Assembly (NCBI RefSeq): GCF_001405015.1
Contig: NZ_CYZX01000005.1
Coordinates: 107,823 to 171,822 of the forward strand
Reading direction: 5' to 3'
Origin: Clostridium disporicum
GTDB lineage: Bacteria > Bacillota > Clostridia > Clostridiales > Clostridiaceae
DNA length: 64,000 nucleotides
The notes below the pieces were generated by a model, which did not search any database, was not told the origin of the DNA, and worked only from the letters and a program-made list of their open reading frames with translations. Numbering within the stretch: the first letter of the stretch is position 1; every line of letters begins with the position of its first letter. This document shows, piece by piece, positions 7,260 through 17,616 of the stretch. A program made the position numbers and the translations under genes.

Positions 7260-8630
7260 TTAATTGATATAAATTTTTCTATCATTATCACATAAGATTT
7301 CTATATTTTTACCTTCCCTTGTTTTTGTCTTTAATAGTACTTTTCTTCCCCATAGATCAAATAAATACTTTAATGTCTCTTTAGCATATAAAAGTTCTAG
7401 TTCTCTTCCATCAAATACATGTTCTAATGTTAAAGTACCATCTTTTCTGTCTAAGTCAACAATTCTGATATATGGTATTCCACCTACTCCACAAGTAGAT
7501 GATAATGTATCTCTTATAATCTTCCATCCTTCATCATCAGAAACTTCTTCGATTACAAAATCAAAGCTCTTTTTAGCATATTGGAACAAATTCAATTCAT
7601 TACATAAATCTTGTGTTAAATATTTTCTTAAGAATGAATTATCTCTTTCTAGACTTCTAACCTCAAAAAGCTTTTCTCTTCCATATCTCTTTTCAATATC
7701 TTGGAATATCTTAAATCCCATATAATAAGGGTTAAGTCCACCAAGTATAGGAGCTATTACATCATTGTGTCTTTTTAAGAATTCAAAATGAAGTCCTTCT
7801 GGTAATTCCAAAGAATTTAAAATTGTGTAGTGCCAATAGCTTGCCCATCCCTCATTCATTATCTTAGTTTCTATTTGTGGCATAAAATATTCAGTTTCTC
7901 TCTTAACTATTTTTAATACAGTCTTTTCCCATTCTTCTAGATATCCATATTTAATTATAAATCCTATAACATCATCACAAGGTTCAAGTGGTATTTTATT
8001 TAAATCAGGAAGTTCTATTTCTTCATCTTGGTCTAAAACATATCTACCTTCAATCTTTCTATTATACTCATTCATTAGATTAGCTTTTATTTCTTCCTGA
8101 CTTAACTCCTTAACACCTACTACTCTTGGTATTTGAAACTTTAATGCATGAGCTGCATCTAATATCTTTTCTACCTTTGCATATCCTATATTAGGATCAT
8201 TAACATATCCTCTTATTATTTCAGCATCTAGCTTAAACATCTCTAAAGTATAATAAGCCTTAGTTCCTTCTTTAAATAATCTATTATTTTTGAAGAAATC
8301 ATTATGACCATATACGTGTGCCATTGTTAGTATTTGTAATAATAATGAATTTTCTCTCATCAAATATGCTAAGCATGGGTCTGAATTAATAACCATCTCA
8401 TATGGTAATCCAGTTAAATTAAGAGAATATAATGTTTTGTTTTTTTCGTATGCTTTTCCATAGCTCCAATGTGGATATTTAGAGGGCATACCTACGTATG
8501 CCTCATATCCAATCATTTCATTATATCCAATTATCTCAAATTCTTGAGGATAATAGTCTAAACCAAAGCTTTTAGCTTTTTCTTCTATTTTTACATTCCA
8601 TTCTTGTAAATCATTTAAATTATACTCCAT
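7260..8630 (-). CDS. spoVR: SpoVR family protein
   Basis: 456 residues, full length for the family. Recognisable segments are the N-terminal LNDLQEWNVKIEEKAKSFGLDYYPQEFEI, MNEGWASYWHYTILN in the centre and LEHVFDGRELEL near the end. In Bacillus subtilis SpoVR is needed for normal spore cortex formation; in enterobacteria the same three-gene set appears as yeaG-yeaH-ycgB. The biochemical activity is not established. The start overlaps the yhbH stop by 11 bases, indicating translational coupling. Confidence 0.93.
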   Translation of the reverse strand: MEYNLNDLQEWNVKIEEKAKSFGLDYYPQEFEIIGYNEMIGYEAYVGMPSKYPHWSYGKAYEKNKTLYSLNLTGLPYEMVINSDPCLAYLMRENSLLLQILTMAHVYGHNDFFKNNRLFKEGTKAYYTLEMFKLDAEIIRGYVNDPNIGYAKVEKILDAAHALKFQIPRVVGVKELSQEEIKANLMNEYNRKIEGRYVLDQDEEIELPDLNKIPLEPCDDVIGFIIKYGYLEEWEKTVLKIVKRETEYFMPQIETKIMNEGWASYWHYTILNSLELPEGLHFEFLKRHNDVIAPILGGLNPYYMGFKIFQDIEKRYGREKLFEVRSLERDNSFLRKYLTQDLCNELNLFQYAKKSFDFVIEEVSDDEGWKIIRDTLSSTCGVGGIPYIRIVDLDRKDGTLTLEHVFDGRELELLYAKETLKYLFDLWGRKVLLKTKTREGKNIEILCDNDRKIYIN

Positions 8631-9804
8631 CGTTTCCCTCCTTAAGCTCCTTACTAAGCATTATCTTTAAAGCATCCCAAAGATTTTTCTTTTCCTTAAT
8701 TATTACAGATACAAAGTTCTTTTCATGTATCTCTTTATTAAAACGATAATACATAGTAGTTGAATAAGTTGATGGTAAAAGTTCAGCATATCCAAACATA
8801 TTACTTATTTCACATAAATTTTTAACTGCATTTATTGCTCTTTCATTATCCTCTGACCAGTTATCACCATCACTAGCATATATAGGATATATATTCCATA
8901 CCTCTGGAGAATACTTCTCTTCAATTATCTTTAATGCCAAATTTAATCCACTAGATATATAAGTTCCTCCTGATTCAGCTTTATGGAAAAATTCATATTC
9001 ATTTACGTTCTTAGCCACAGTAGTATGTGAAATAAACTCAAAAGCTATATTATTATATTTTCTTTTTATAAATCTAGAAAGTACAAAGAAGAATGACCTT
9101 GCAAGATATTTTTTAGTAGTATCCATAGACCCAGATACGTCCATTATAAATATTAAAACTGCATTACTTTCCTTTTTAGGTTTCTTTTTAACTTTGTAAT
9201 ACCTTAAATCATCTTCTCTAAATGGGAATCTTTCTAACTCCTGATCTATACCACTTTCCATTAAAGCTCTCTTCTTACCTTGTTTTCTTGCTGTCTTAGA
9301 CATAACAGTCTTTTTCTTTGCCAACCTTGGTCGTATTCCGTACTTTTGATACCCACGCTTCCTTGAAGCACTTTCTGTTAAAACTTCTGAAAACTTCTTT
9401 CTATCTAGATTAGGCAAGTCTAAATCTTCTACTATATAATCTAATAATTCTTCCATAGTGATTTCTGTTTCATAAATATCATCACCTTCGCCTTGCCCTG
9501 CTCCTTTATTTCCTTTTTTTCCACTACCATCTGCTGAGCCGACTTTATCCCCTCTTTTTTCTTCACCAGTACCAGATGCTACTCCAGTACTATTTTTACC
9601 AAAAATAAATTGATACTCTTTAATTCCTCTAATAGGTATTTTAAACTTCTTATTTTTAGTTTCACCTACTATACTTTCCTCTGATAATATGTCGCCAATA
9701 TTTTCTTTTATAGACTTCTCTACTAATTGTCTGTGTCTTCTTCTATCTTCTATACTTCTATCGTGTTCAATAGGATTATCGCTATTATCTCTAAAGATTG
9801 CCAT
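8620..9804 (-). CDS. yhbH: YhbH/DUF444 sporulation protein with VWA domain
   Basis: 394 residues from the chosen start. A low-complexity Gly/Lys-rich stretch (about 85-105) precedes a von Willebrand A domain with a MIDAS-type metal motif FIMDVSGSMD (about 220) and a later ASDGDN. The frame opens at a GTG at 9822, but a GGAAGGA ribosome site lies 9 bases before the ATG at 9804, giving the family-typical start MAIFRDNSDNPIEHDRS, so I use that ATG. The gene begins 6 bases after the prkA stop codon. It is co-transcribed with prkA and spoVR and probably acts with PrkA in sporulation. Confidence 0.93.
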   Translation of the reverse strand: MAIFRDNSDNPIEHDRSIEDRRRHRQLVEKSIKENIGDILSEESIVGETKNKKFKIPIRGIKEYQFIFGKNSTGVASGTGEEKRGDKVGSADGSGKKGNKGAGQGEGDDIYETEITMEELLDYIVEDLDLPNLDRKKFSEVLTESASRKRGYQKYGIRPRLAKKKTVMSKTARKQGKKRALMESGIDQELERFPFREDDLRYYKVKKKPKKESNAVLIFIMDVSGSMDTTKKYLARSFFFVLSRFIKRKYNNIAFEFISHTTVAKNVNEYEFFHKAESGGTYISSGLNLALKIIEEKYSPEVWNIYPIYASDGDNWSEDNERAINAVKNLCEISNMFGYAELLPSTYSTTMYYRFNKEIHEKNFVSVIIKEKKNLWDALKIMLSKELKEGNDGV

Positions 9805-9809
9805 AGCTA

Positions 9810-11732
9810 TCAATCCTTCCACAAATTATTGGCAGCATATTTTAAGATTACATCACAGCAGTGTAAGCAGTATCCATTATTTTGCATTTCTTCTACCATC
9901 GCGTTGTATTTTTCAGCTTGCTCAGTATCTCTAACTCTTGACTTAGTTATAATTCTTGATAAATCTTTTACTGATGCCATAAGTTTCTTTTCGATAGCTT
10001 CTTTTAATGGCTCATAAGAAGTATAGTCTATCTTTGATCCATTTCTAACTAAGTAGAACATATATGATGTTACATCTGCTCTAAAGCCCTTAGCTGATGC
10101 TTCAGATACTCCAATTTGCTCTTCTATGCTTCTCATAAAATCTTCATCTGGATTTAATTCCTCTCCAGTTGAAGCATCTTTGATTTTTGTCTTATTAACA
10201 AAAGCTTCTGCATTATCTATATAATTATTGAATAAACTTTCAGCTTGTTCTCTAAATGAATGTATAAATGCCTTAGTAATTTCTTTTTCAAGAATCTTAT
10301 TATATTCTTTTCTTATTGTATCTTGAATAAATGCAAGATATCTCTTCTTATCTTCAGCTGCAATATCAAGTTCCTTAATAGATTTTATTATGCTTTCCAT
10401 TATGCTTAACGGATTTATACAATCATATTCTGAATTTGATAAAGCATTATCTATAGCTTTAACTATAAATCTTGTACTGATACCTTTCATTCCTTCATAA
10501 GGACCAGCTTCTTCTCTAAGTTCACTAATATCAATTCGTTTTGTTGTTCCTTTTTCAACTAAATCTTCACCATTATAAATCTTTAACTTAGTTATAGGGT
10601 CAACCTTAGCTGATGGAGTTAATCTTGAAAGTATAGCAAACATTGCTGCAATTTCAATAGTGTGTGGTGCAATATGAGCTTTAAAGTTACTCTTATTTAA
10701 TATCTTTTCATATATTTTCACTTCTTCTGCAAGCTCTAAGCAGTAAGGTACTTCTACCTTAACTATTCTGTCTAAAATAGCTTCATTAGTATGGTCTGAT
10801 TTAAACCTATTCCACTCAGCTTCATTAGAGTGAGCTATTATAAGACCATCAAAATAAATCATTGATCCTTTACCAGGTGATGGTATAGATTTTTCTTGAG
10901 TAGCTGTTATTATAGTATGAAGATATTCAACATCATTTTTAAATACTTCTATAAATTCAACTAATCCTCTATTACCAACGTTAAATGCACCGTTTAATGA
11001 GAATATTCTAGGGTCATCTTCTGGATAAATATCCATCTTAGAGATATCTATAGCTCCAGTAAGTATTGAAGTATCTTGGTTATTAGGGTCTACAGGTGGT
11101 ACTACCCCTATACCTTTTCTTGAACGAATAGAAAATCCTGTTGTTTCTACTGGAACATTCTCATATTCACCATTATATTCATTCAATAATTTATACTTAC
11201 ATATTGGACATAAGTCTCCTTCAATTTGAACACCTAATAATTCGTTAAATTTTGGTCTTAAATGATTTGGCACTAGGTGTAAAGGTTCTTCATGCATTGG
11301 ACAACCTTTGATTGCATATATAGGTTCACATTGAACTAATGCATTTTTCAAAGCTTCTACTAATGAAGATTTACCTGCTCCAACAGGACCTACAAGATAT
11401 AATACTTGTCTAGATTCTTCACCTTTCATTGATGCAGAATGTAGGTAATTTACTATCTTCATAATTACATTATCAATACCAAAAAATTCATCTCTAAAGA
11501 ATCCATATTTCTTTATGGTTTCGTTTCCGTATATTTTCTTTATTCTAGGGTTCTCTTCTCCCTTTAAAGTTTCAACTCCTTTACTCATAATAGTGTCATA
11601 TATTCTCTTATGAGCAAGCTTAGCTACATCAGGATTTTCTCTTAGTATTTCCAAGTAATCTAGAAATGTGCCTTCAAACTTATCTCCATTTCTGCTTTCT
11701 CTATCTGTACGAATAAATTCCTTAAAATCCAT
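9810..11732 (-). CDS. prkA: PrkA serine protein kinase / AAA+ protein
   Basis: 640 residues, standard length. An AAA+ module has Walker A GPVGAGKSS at 115-123 and a Walker B-like MIYFDGLIIAHSNEAEW segment. Four Cys (CPMHEEP, CPICKYK) suggest a metal site, and the C-terminal PrkA domain follows. PrkA homologues were described as serine kinases and more recently as AAA+ proteases in Bacillus; the sequence does not decide between them. It is the first gene of the prkA-yhbH-spoVR operon, and the ATG at 11732 follows AAAGGGGGAG. Confidence 0.93.
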   Translation of the reverse strand: MDFKEFIRTDRESRNGDKFEGTFLDYLEILRENPDVAKLAHKRIYDTIMSKGVETLKGEENPRIKKIYGNETIKKYGFFRDEFFGIDNVIMKIVNYLHSASMKGEESRQVLYLVGPVGAGKSSLVEALKNALVQCEPIYAIKGCPMHEEPLHLVPNHLRPKFNELLGVQIEGDLCPICKYKLLNEYNGEYENVPVETTGFSIRSRKGIGVVPPVDPNNQDTSILTGAIDISKMDIYPEDDPRIFSLNGAFNVGNRGLVEFIEVFKNDVEYLHTIITATQEKSIPSPGKGSMIYFDGLIIAHSNEAEWNRFKSDHTNEAILDRIVKVEVPYCLELAEEVKIYEKILNKSNFKAHIAPHTIEIAAMFAILSRLTPSAKVDPITKLKIYNGEDLVEKGTTKRIDISELREEAGPYEGMKGISTRFIVKAIDNALSNSEYDCINPLSIMESIIKSIKELDIAAEDKKRYLAFIQDTIRKEYNKILEKEITKAFIHSFREQAESLFNNYIDNAEAFVNKTKIKDASTGEELNPDEDFMRSIEEQIGVSEASAKGFRADVTSYMFYLVRNGSKIDYTSYEPLKEAIEKKLMASVKDLSRIITKSRVRDTEQAEKYNAMVEEMQNNGYCLHCCDVILKYAANNLWKD

Positions 11733-11822
11733 AACTACTCCCCCTTTATAATTTAGTATATTATTGTCTTGAATATATATATGACTATTTTTTATATTAA
11801 AATGACTACATATTATTTAAAT

Positions 11823-11866
11823 AAAAAAAGGTTAGGAATTATTTTCTCAATTCCTAACCTTTTTTT
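11823..11866 (-). terminator. Strong terminator after recQ
   Basis: Arms GGTTAGGAATT/AATTCCTAACC flanked by seven A and seven T. It begins 29 bases past the recQ stop. The symmetric A/T flanks could also stop transcription from the other side. Confidence 0.92.
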
Positions 11867-11894
11867 ATCTATTATTTAATTCTTTTAAAATATT

Positions 11895-13661
11895 TTATTG
11901 CACCTTTTCGTGCCTCATCAAATCTAACAATTCTTCACCATACTTTTCAAACTTCTTCTCACCCATACCTCTTATAGATAATAACTCTTCTTTATTTTTA
12001 GGATGTTTGTTAGTAATTTCTATTAATGTTGAATCAGAAAAAATTATATATGGCTTAATTCCTTCTTTCATAGCTCTATCTTTTCTCCATAGTCTAAGAC
12101 TATCAAATAATTCTTTGTTTAAAATCTTAACCTCTAAATCATCACTTAGTTTGCATATTACCTTTAATCCTGATTTTAATACCTTATAAGATTTATCGTT
12201 AAGCTTTAGCATAGAATATGTTCCTTCTTTTAAGTCAACATAGCCAAGTTCTAAAAGAGTTTTTATCAAATCTCTTATAAATTTACTGCTATAATCTTTC
12301 ATTATTCCATAAGTAGTTAATTTATTTAATCCATCACTAGCTATTTTAGGCCCACTCATTCCTCTTAATACATCTACTAAGACAGAAATACCATACTTCT
12401 CCCTACTTCTATAAACACAAGAAAGTATCTTTTGAGCTTCTATTGTATAATCTCTAAGCTCCTCATTATTTAAACAATTGCTACAGCTATTACAATAACC
12501 TCTTACATTTTTCTCACCAAAATAATTCAGTACAAAAGACCTATAGCATTCTTTACTTTCACAAAGGTCTATCATTCTTTGAAGTTTCGATATCTCAACT
12601 TCCTTTCTATTAAGAGACGCTGTAGTATAAATTAAATATTCTAAAGTTCTTATATCACTTCTATTAAATAATAAATAACATTTAGAAATATCACCATCTC
12701 TTCCTGCTCTTCCTATTTCTTGATAATAACTTTCTATATTTTTAGGAATAGTAAAATGCACGATATATCTTACATTAGGTTTATCTATTCCCATTCCAAA
12801 AGCATTAGTAGCTATCATTACATTTATATTTTCTTTAAGAAATTCCTCTTGATAATATACCTTTTCATTATCTTTTAATCCTCCATGATATTTACCTACC
12901 TCATATCCTAAATCTTTAAGATAATAATAAAGATTATCTACCTCTTTTCTTGTAGCACAATAAATTATCCCTGCATTATCTTCATTTTCTCGTATAATAT
13001 CTTTTACAAACTCTAATTTATCCTCTTCAATATGTACACTTATAATAAGATTATCTCTATCAAAACTACCAAGATATTTATATGGATTTCTTAAATCTAA
13101 AAGCTTTATTATATCTTCTCTAACTACTTCTGTTGCAGTTGCTGTAAAAGCCGTTATTACCGGTCTATTAGGTAAACTATTTATAAATGGCGCTATTTCC
13201 CTATAGCTCTTTCTAAAATCATGCCCCCATAAAGATACACAATGTGCTTCATCTATAGCTATTTGACTTATCTTCAATCTTCTTAATTGCTTTTTAAAAA
13301 AATCATTTTCTAATCGCTCTGGTGCTATATATAATAATTTTACCTCTCCACTTTTACACTTTAAAATTATGTTATCTATCTCTTCTAAACTTTGACTACT
13401 ATTTATGTACTGTGCCGGTATTCCATTATAATCTAAACTATCAACTTGGTCTTTCATAAGTGCAATAAGAGGTGAAATAACTATTGTCATACCCTTAAAT
13501 ATAACTGCTGGTATCTGATAGCATATTGATTTTCCTCCACCAGTAGGTAAAACTCCAAAACTATCTCTACCCTTTAAAATATTAGTAATTATCTCATACT
13601 GCCCTTCCCTAAAAGAACTATAACCGTAATACCTTTTTAAAGCCTCAAATACAACATTCAT
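11895..13661 (-). CDS. recQ: ATP-dependent DNA helicase RecQ
   Basis: 588 residues. It has superfamily 2 helicase motifs: Walker A PTGGGKS at 39-45, DEAH at 137-140, the RecQ-specific aromatic-rich loop around SLWGHDFR, TAFTATAT, and motif VI region YYQEIGRAGRDG. A zinc-binding RQC part follows (CESKECYRSF ... CNSCSNC), then a winged helix and a C-terminal HRDC domain (about 510-580). RecQ unwinds 3'-tailed duplexes in recombination and fork repair. Complete and unremarkable; the gene stands alone with its own terminator. Start ATG at 13661 has a GGGGTGAT site. Confidence 0.93.
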   Translation of the reverse strand: MNVVFEALKRYYGYSSFREGQYEIITNILKGRDSFGVLPTGGGKSICYQIPAVIFKGMTIVISPLIALMKDQVDSLDYNGIPAQYINSSQSLEEIDNIILKCKSGEVKLLYIAPERLENDFFKKQLRRLKISQIAIDEAHCVSLWGHDFRKSYREIAPFINSLPNRPVITAFTATATEVVREDIIKLLDLRNPYKYLGSFDRDNLIISVHIEEDKLEFVKDIIRENEDNAGIIYCATRKEVDNLYYYLKDLGYEVGKYHGGLKDNEKVYYQEEFLKENINVMIATNAFGMGIDKPNVRYIVHFTIPKNIESYYQEIGRAGRDGDISKCYLLFNRSDIRTLEYLIYTTASLNRKEVEISKLQRMIDLCESKECYRSFVLNYFGEKNVRGYCNSCSNCLNNEELRDYTIEAQKILSCVYRSREKYGISVLVDVLRGMSGPKIASDGLNKLTTYGIMKDYSSKFIRDLIKTLLELGYVDLKEGTYSMLKLNDKSYKVLKSGLKVICKLSDDLEVKILNKELFDSLRLWRKDRAMKEGIKPYIIFSDSTLIEITNKHPKNKEELLSIRGMGEKKFEKYGEELLDLMRHEKVQ

Positions 13662-13728
13662 ATCATCACCCCTTTCTTTAGTTAAGAGTTAAAAGTTTAT
13701 AGTTAATAGTTTCTTACTTTATATTTTA

Positions 13729-13752
13729 AAATCTGTTCAACAGATTTTTTTC
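13729..13752. terminator. Short hairpin with T run between recQ and the pentapeptide gene
   Basis: AAAATCTG-TTCA-CAGATTTT with a T run on the plus side. It sits between two minus-strand genes, downstream of the pentapeptide-repeat gene (stop at 13812), and can act as its terminator. Confidence 0.5.
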
Positions 13753-13811
13753 CTTTAGTATAGAATCACCTCAAATTAAGTAATAAATTATTATAGTTGA
13801 AATGATATTTA

Positions 13812-14456
13812 TTACTTGATTTTAAGTCCCATTAATCTTGTTAAGTCTAATCCTTGCATTGCTGTTACTGTAGCTCCATATATATTTTCTATATCGACAT
13901 CTATTCCTTCAATATCACAACTTGTAAAATCTTGTTTTCCTAAGAATGTTTTATTAAAATATCCATTAGTTAAATCACATTCTTCAAAAACTACTTTATC
14001 TAGTTTTACTTCTTGAAATACTGCTTCTTTTAAATTAGATTCAATAAAGTTTACATTCTTTATTTTACTAAAAGAGAATGTTGCATAACCTCCCATTACA
14101 TTTTGGAAAGTTGCATCTTTAATAGAACACTCTGAAAAATTAGCACCCATAAGCTTGCAGTTTACAAATTCAACTCTATGTAAACCTCCACCAGAAAAAG
14201 ATACATTAGATAAATCACAATTTTCAAATCTCGAATCTAATAAATCTATTCTAGTAAAATCGCAATCTTCAAATGCTACATTTCTAAATATACACGAATC
14301 AATAGTAATTCCAACATCATTTTTTTCTCTTATATCTCTATCTTCAATAATTTTATTTTGAATCTTTTCTTCATAAATCACTTCATCGTATATATCTTCA
14401 ATTTCTTCAAAATCATCTATAAACTTAGGCTTTTGAACTTTTATTAACTTAGCCAT
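13812..14456 (-). CDS. Pentapeptide-repeat protein
   Basis: 214 residues. From about residue 55 to 180 the chain follows the pentapeptide pattern A(D/N)LXX with F or L every fifth position (CDFTR IDLLD SRFEN CDLSN VSFSG, CKLMGANFSECSI, ESNLKEAVFQEVKL). Such repeats fold as a right-handed square beta-helix. Some members mimic DNA and protect gyrase, but many have no known role and nothing nearby points to drug resistance. No signal peptide or membrane segment, so it is cytosolic. Start ATG at 14456 follows AGAGGAGAG. Confidence 0.85.
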   Translation of the reverse strand: MAKLIKVQKPKFIDDFEEIEDIYDEVIYEEKIQNKIIEDRDIREKNDVGITIDSCIFRNVAFEDCDFTRIDLLDSRFENCDLSNVSFSGGGLHRVEFVNCKLMGANFSECSIKDATFQNVMGGYATFSFSKIKNVNFIESNLKEAVFQEVKLDKVVFEECDLTNGYFNKTFLGKQDFTSCDIEGIDVDIENIYGATVTAMQGLDLTRLMGLKIK

Positions 14457-14575
14457 AATACTCTCCTCTTTAATACCAAAATATTTATTAAATTAATAAT
14501 ACAACAAATATCTATAATTTTCTTTAAAAATATATTTATTATATAAATTATAACTATTTTTATACTTCTAAATAA

Positions 14576-14622
14576 ATAAACTACCCATTAAACATTTTAA
14601 AATTATTTAAGAGGTAGTTTAT
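14576..14622 (-). terminator. Weak terminator after galM
   Basis: Arms ATAAACTACC/GGTAGTTTAT with an AT-rich loop, about 50 bases beyond the galM stop. The T run is broken by A, so efficiency is uncertain. Confidence 0.5.
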
Positions 14623-14671
14623 ATTTTTTAAATTTTAGTATTAACTTTTTTATCTAGTAAGTTTTTTAGAT

Positions 14672-15712
14672 TTATTTAGTCGAAAATTTATATATAGTCT
14701 TTTCTTTAAAACTTTCTCCTTCTTTTAATATTACTGATGGGAAATTTGAACACTCTAGTGAGTTTGGGAAATATTGAGTTTCAAGACATAATCCAGCTCT
14801 CTTATTATAAACAGTATTACTCTTTCCGTTCTCTCCATCTAATACATTTCCACTATAAAACTGAACTCCAGGACATGTAGTATATATTTTCATTTCTATA
14901 CCACTCTCATCTCCTTCAAGCTCTCCCACATACTTCATATTTTCTTCGGAGTCTAATATAAAGTTATGGTCATATCCTAATCCATTCTTTAATTGAATGT
15001 CTTCATCGTTTATATCTCTTCCTATTTTTTTACCTTCTCTAAAATCAAATGGAGATTCTTCTACATTTAATATATTTCCTGTTGGTAAGCAATGCTCATC
15101 ATTTTCAGTATACTTACTTGCATTTAATTTTAACTTATGTCCTAATATATTACCTTTATTTTCACCATTTAAATTAAAATAACAATGATTTGTTAAGTTA
15201 ACTATAGTCTCTCTATCAGTAGTTGCATAATAGCTTATTATTAGTTCACCTTCATCATTAAATTCATATTTCACTTCTATACTAAGATTCCCTGGATACC
15301 CCTCTTCTAAATGCTTTGAAACTCTAAAAAAAGTTATACTATTTCCATTAATAATATGATCCCAAACATATCTATCAAATCCCTTTTTTCCTCCATGAAG
15401 ATGATTAGGTCCATTATTAATAGCTAATTCATATTTAGTGTCATTTAAAATAAATTTACCTTCTTTTATTCTATTTGCATGTCTTCCTATAATAGCTCCT
15501 AAATACGATATATTATTTTCATATTCTTCTAAAGTTTTATATCCTAGGCATACATCTACTAAATTTTCATTTTTGTCTAATACATTTATTGATGTTAATG
15601 TACATCCATAATCTAATATTGTAATATACTCTCCTATTTGATTTTCAATCTTAAACTCATGTACTGCGATACCTTCTTTAGTTATTCCAAACTCTCTTTT
15701 TGTTATTCTCAT
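14672..15712 (-). CDS. galM: Aldose 1-epimerase (mutarotase)
   Basis: 346 residues, normal length. Family landmarks are IGRHANRI (substrate Arg/His), NHLHGGKKGFDRYVW, LTNHCYFNLNG (catalytic His), GYDHNF and LCLETQYFPNS (catalytic Glu). The enzyme interconverts alpha and beta anomers of galactose or glucose in the cytoplasm. It follows the GH2 glycosidase by 37 bases in the same direction, so it probably equilibrates the sugar that the glycosidase releases. Start ATG at 15712 follows a GGGGGATAGTA site. Confidence 0.93.
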   Translation of the reverse strand: MRITKREFGITKEGIAVHEFKIENQIGEYITILDYGCTLTSINVLDKNENLVDVCLGYKTLEEYENNISYLGAIIGRHANRIKEGKFILNDTKYELAINNGPNHLHGGKKGFDRYVWDHIINGNSITFFRVSKHLEEGYPGNLSIEVKYEFNDEGELIISYYATTDRETIVNLTNHCYFNLNGENKGNILGHKLKLNASKYTENDEHCLPTGNILNVEESPFDFREGKKIGRDINDEDIQLKNGLGYDHNFILDSEENMKYVGELEGDESGIEMKIYTTCPGVQFYSGNVLDGENGKSNTVYNKRAGLCLETQYFPNSLECSNFPSVILKEGESFKEKTIYKFSTK

Positions 15713-15749
15713 TACTATCCCCCACTAAATTATGTTGTTTCTAATATTT

Positions 15750-17564
15750 CTACTTAAAAATAAATCCTAAGTTGTGTTTATACTCTAATATTTCTCTAAT
15801 TTTATCAGGTTCAAACTTATATTTATGATTATGATCTAATAATCCATTTACTTCTTGTTCTACATCAGTAAGTTGTGTATAACAGAACCCACATACGTCT
15901 TCTATATCCATAACAACTTGAGTTAGCTCATTTATCTTATTTATTACAGAATTCTGATCTTGTAATCTTTCTCCATATCCCCACGATTTATCTGAATTAC
16001 TTTCATCAATATCGTATGCAATCCCACCATATTCACTTATAATTATTGGCCCATTATTATACTTATAGCCCTCACTATAACATTTTCTTGTACTAGTCTT
16101 AGATGGTGAACCATTTGCTGCTTTCTCTATATTTTTGTAACTTTCGGCCATAGTGTCCTTATCTGAATTATAATCATGAATAGTTAATATATCTGATATA
16201 GTATGTTCCCATCCATCATTACCAACTACTAATCTACTATTATCTAAAGATTTTGTTAAGTAAAATAAGGCATTTACAAAGTTTTGTTGTTTTCTATCAC
16301 TATATACTTCGTTTATTCCCCATGATTCATTTAAAAGTGTATAGACTATAACTGAAGGATTATTATAATGCTTGTCTATAAAAGAATATAATTCCTTTGT
16401 CACATTTTCATTTGTTATATTACTATATTCAAATGTACTTGGCATTTCTGCCCACATAACAAGACCTAATGTATCACATAGGTACATATATCTATTATCT
16501 TCTATCTTCTGGTGCTTTCTAGCTCCATTAAAGCCCATTTCTTTAATCTTTAATACATCATCCTTTAATTCTTCTGGTGTAGCAGTTAATCCACCATCTT
16601 TAAAATACCCTTGATCTAATATTAGTTTTTGGTAAAATTCTTGATTATTTAAGTATATCTTTCTTCCTATAGATTCAACTTTTCTCATACCAAAATAACT
16701 ATCTATCTTATCCAGTGTTTCTTCTTTTCTACATAATTTAAATTTTATATCATAAAGATTTGGCGTATTTGGGGTCCAGAAGTTCAATCTAAAATCTGGA
16801 TCTTCAGAACTTACATCTATAGTTAATCTTGCTCTCTTGGATTTAAATGCAGTCGCAAATCTAGTTATAAACTCTCCTTTAAAATAAACTTCTCCAAAAA
16901 GATCTACAGTTTTATCATCTTGATTTATTCTTATATCTAAATCTAATGATGCATTATCTATCTGTGGAGTCATTTTAACATCAGTTAAATATGTATCTCC
17001 TACTTCTTCAATCCATACTGGCTGCCATATACCTACTGTTCTTGTATACCAACATAAGAAATTTTCTTTTTTCCATGATTGTTTACCTATAGGTTGAGTG
17101 CACTCATTTCTATCTTCAACTCTTATAATTACTGAGTTATTTTCTTTAATATATCTTGTAATATCCAAACTAAAGGGAGTATGTCCTCCTACATGTGTGG
17201 CCATATGATTTCTATTTATCCATATATCGCATTTATAATCTACTGCTCCAAAATTTAATATATATCTCTTATTTGCTTTTATATCTATTTTTAACTCTTT
17301 TTTATACCATACAATTTGATGATCTTCATTTAATTCAATTCCTGAATTCTTAGTATGATAACTATATGGTACTTTAATTTTCATACTATAAAAGCTATCA
17401 TCCATGAAACGTTCATTTAATTCACCTACGTTTTCATCATCAAATGCAAATTTCCATTCTCCATTTAAATCAATCCAATTTTCTCTTACAAATTGAGGTC
17501 TTGGATAATGCAACTTATCTAAAATAATAATCCTCTCCCATCCCAATAAGATTAGCTTAAACAT
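15750..17564 (-). CDS. Glycoside hydrolase family 2 (beta-galactosidase or beta-glucuronidase type)
   Basis: Up to 604 residues without a signal peptide, so cytosolic. It has an N-terminal GH2 sugar-binding domain (LHYPRPQFVRENWIDLNGEWKF), an immunoglobulin-like domain, and a TIM barrel with the acid/base Glu in LLNESWG and the nucleophile Glu in ISEYGG. The length suits the compact beta-galactosidase/glucuronidase branch. The first in-frame ATG (17564) lacks a ribosome site. A strong GGGAGAGG lies at about 17531-17538, inside the frame and 6 bases before an ATT codon, so the true start may be a non-ATG codon near 17524 (mature start close to LDKLHYP). The operon with galM points to a galactoside substrate. 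Confidence 0.88.
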   Translation of the reverse strand: MFKLILLGWERIIILDKLHYPRPQFVRENWIDLNGEWKFAFDDENVGELNERFMDDSFYSMKIKVPYSYHTKNSGIELNEDHQIVWYKKELKIDIKANKRYILNFGAVDYKCDIWINRNHMATHVGGHTPFSLDITRYIKENNSVIIRVEDRNECTQPIGKQSWKKENFLCWYTRTVGIWQPVWIEEVGDTYLTDVKMTPQIDNASLDLDIRINQDDKTVDLFGEVYFKGEFITRFATAFKSKRARLTIDVSSEDPDFRLNFWTPNTPNLYDIKFKLCRKEETLDKIDSYFGMRKVESIGRKIYLNNQEFYQKLILDQGYFKDGGLTATPEELKDDVLKIKEMGFNGARKHQKIEDNRYMYLCDTLGLVMWAEMPSTFEYSNITNENVTKELYSFIDKHYNNPSVIVYTLLNESWGINEVYSDRKQQNFVNALFYLTKSLDNSRLVVGNDGWEHTISDILTIHDYNSDKDTMAESYKNIEKAANGSPSKTSTRKCYSEGYKYNNGPIIISEYGGIAYDIDESNSDKSWGYGERLQDQNSVINKINELTQVVMDIEDVCGFCYTQLTDVEQEVNGLLDHNHKYKFEPDKIREILEYKHNLGFIFK

Positions 17565-17616
17565 TAATCAACTATGAATTCTTACACATATTTAATTAAT
17601 CTTTTAGTTATTCTAT

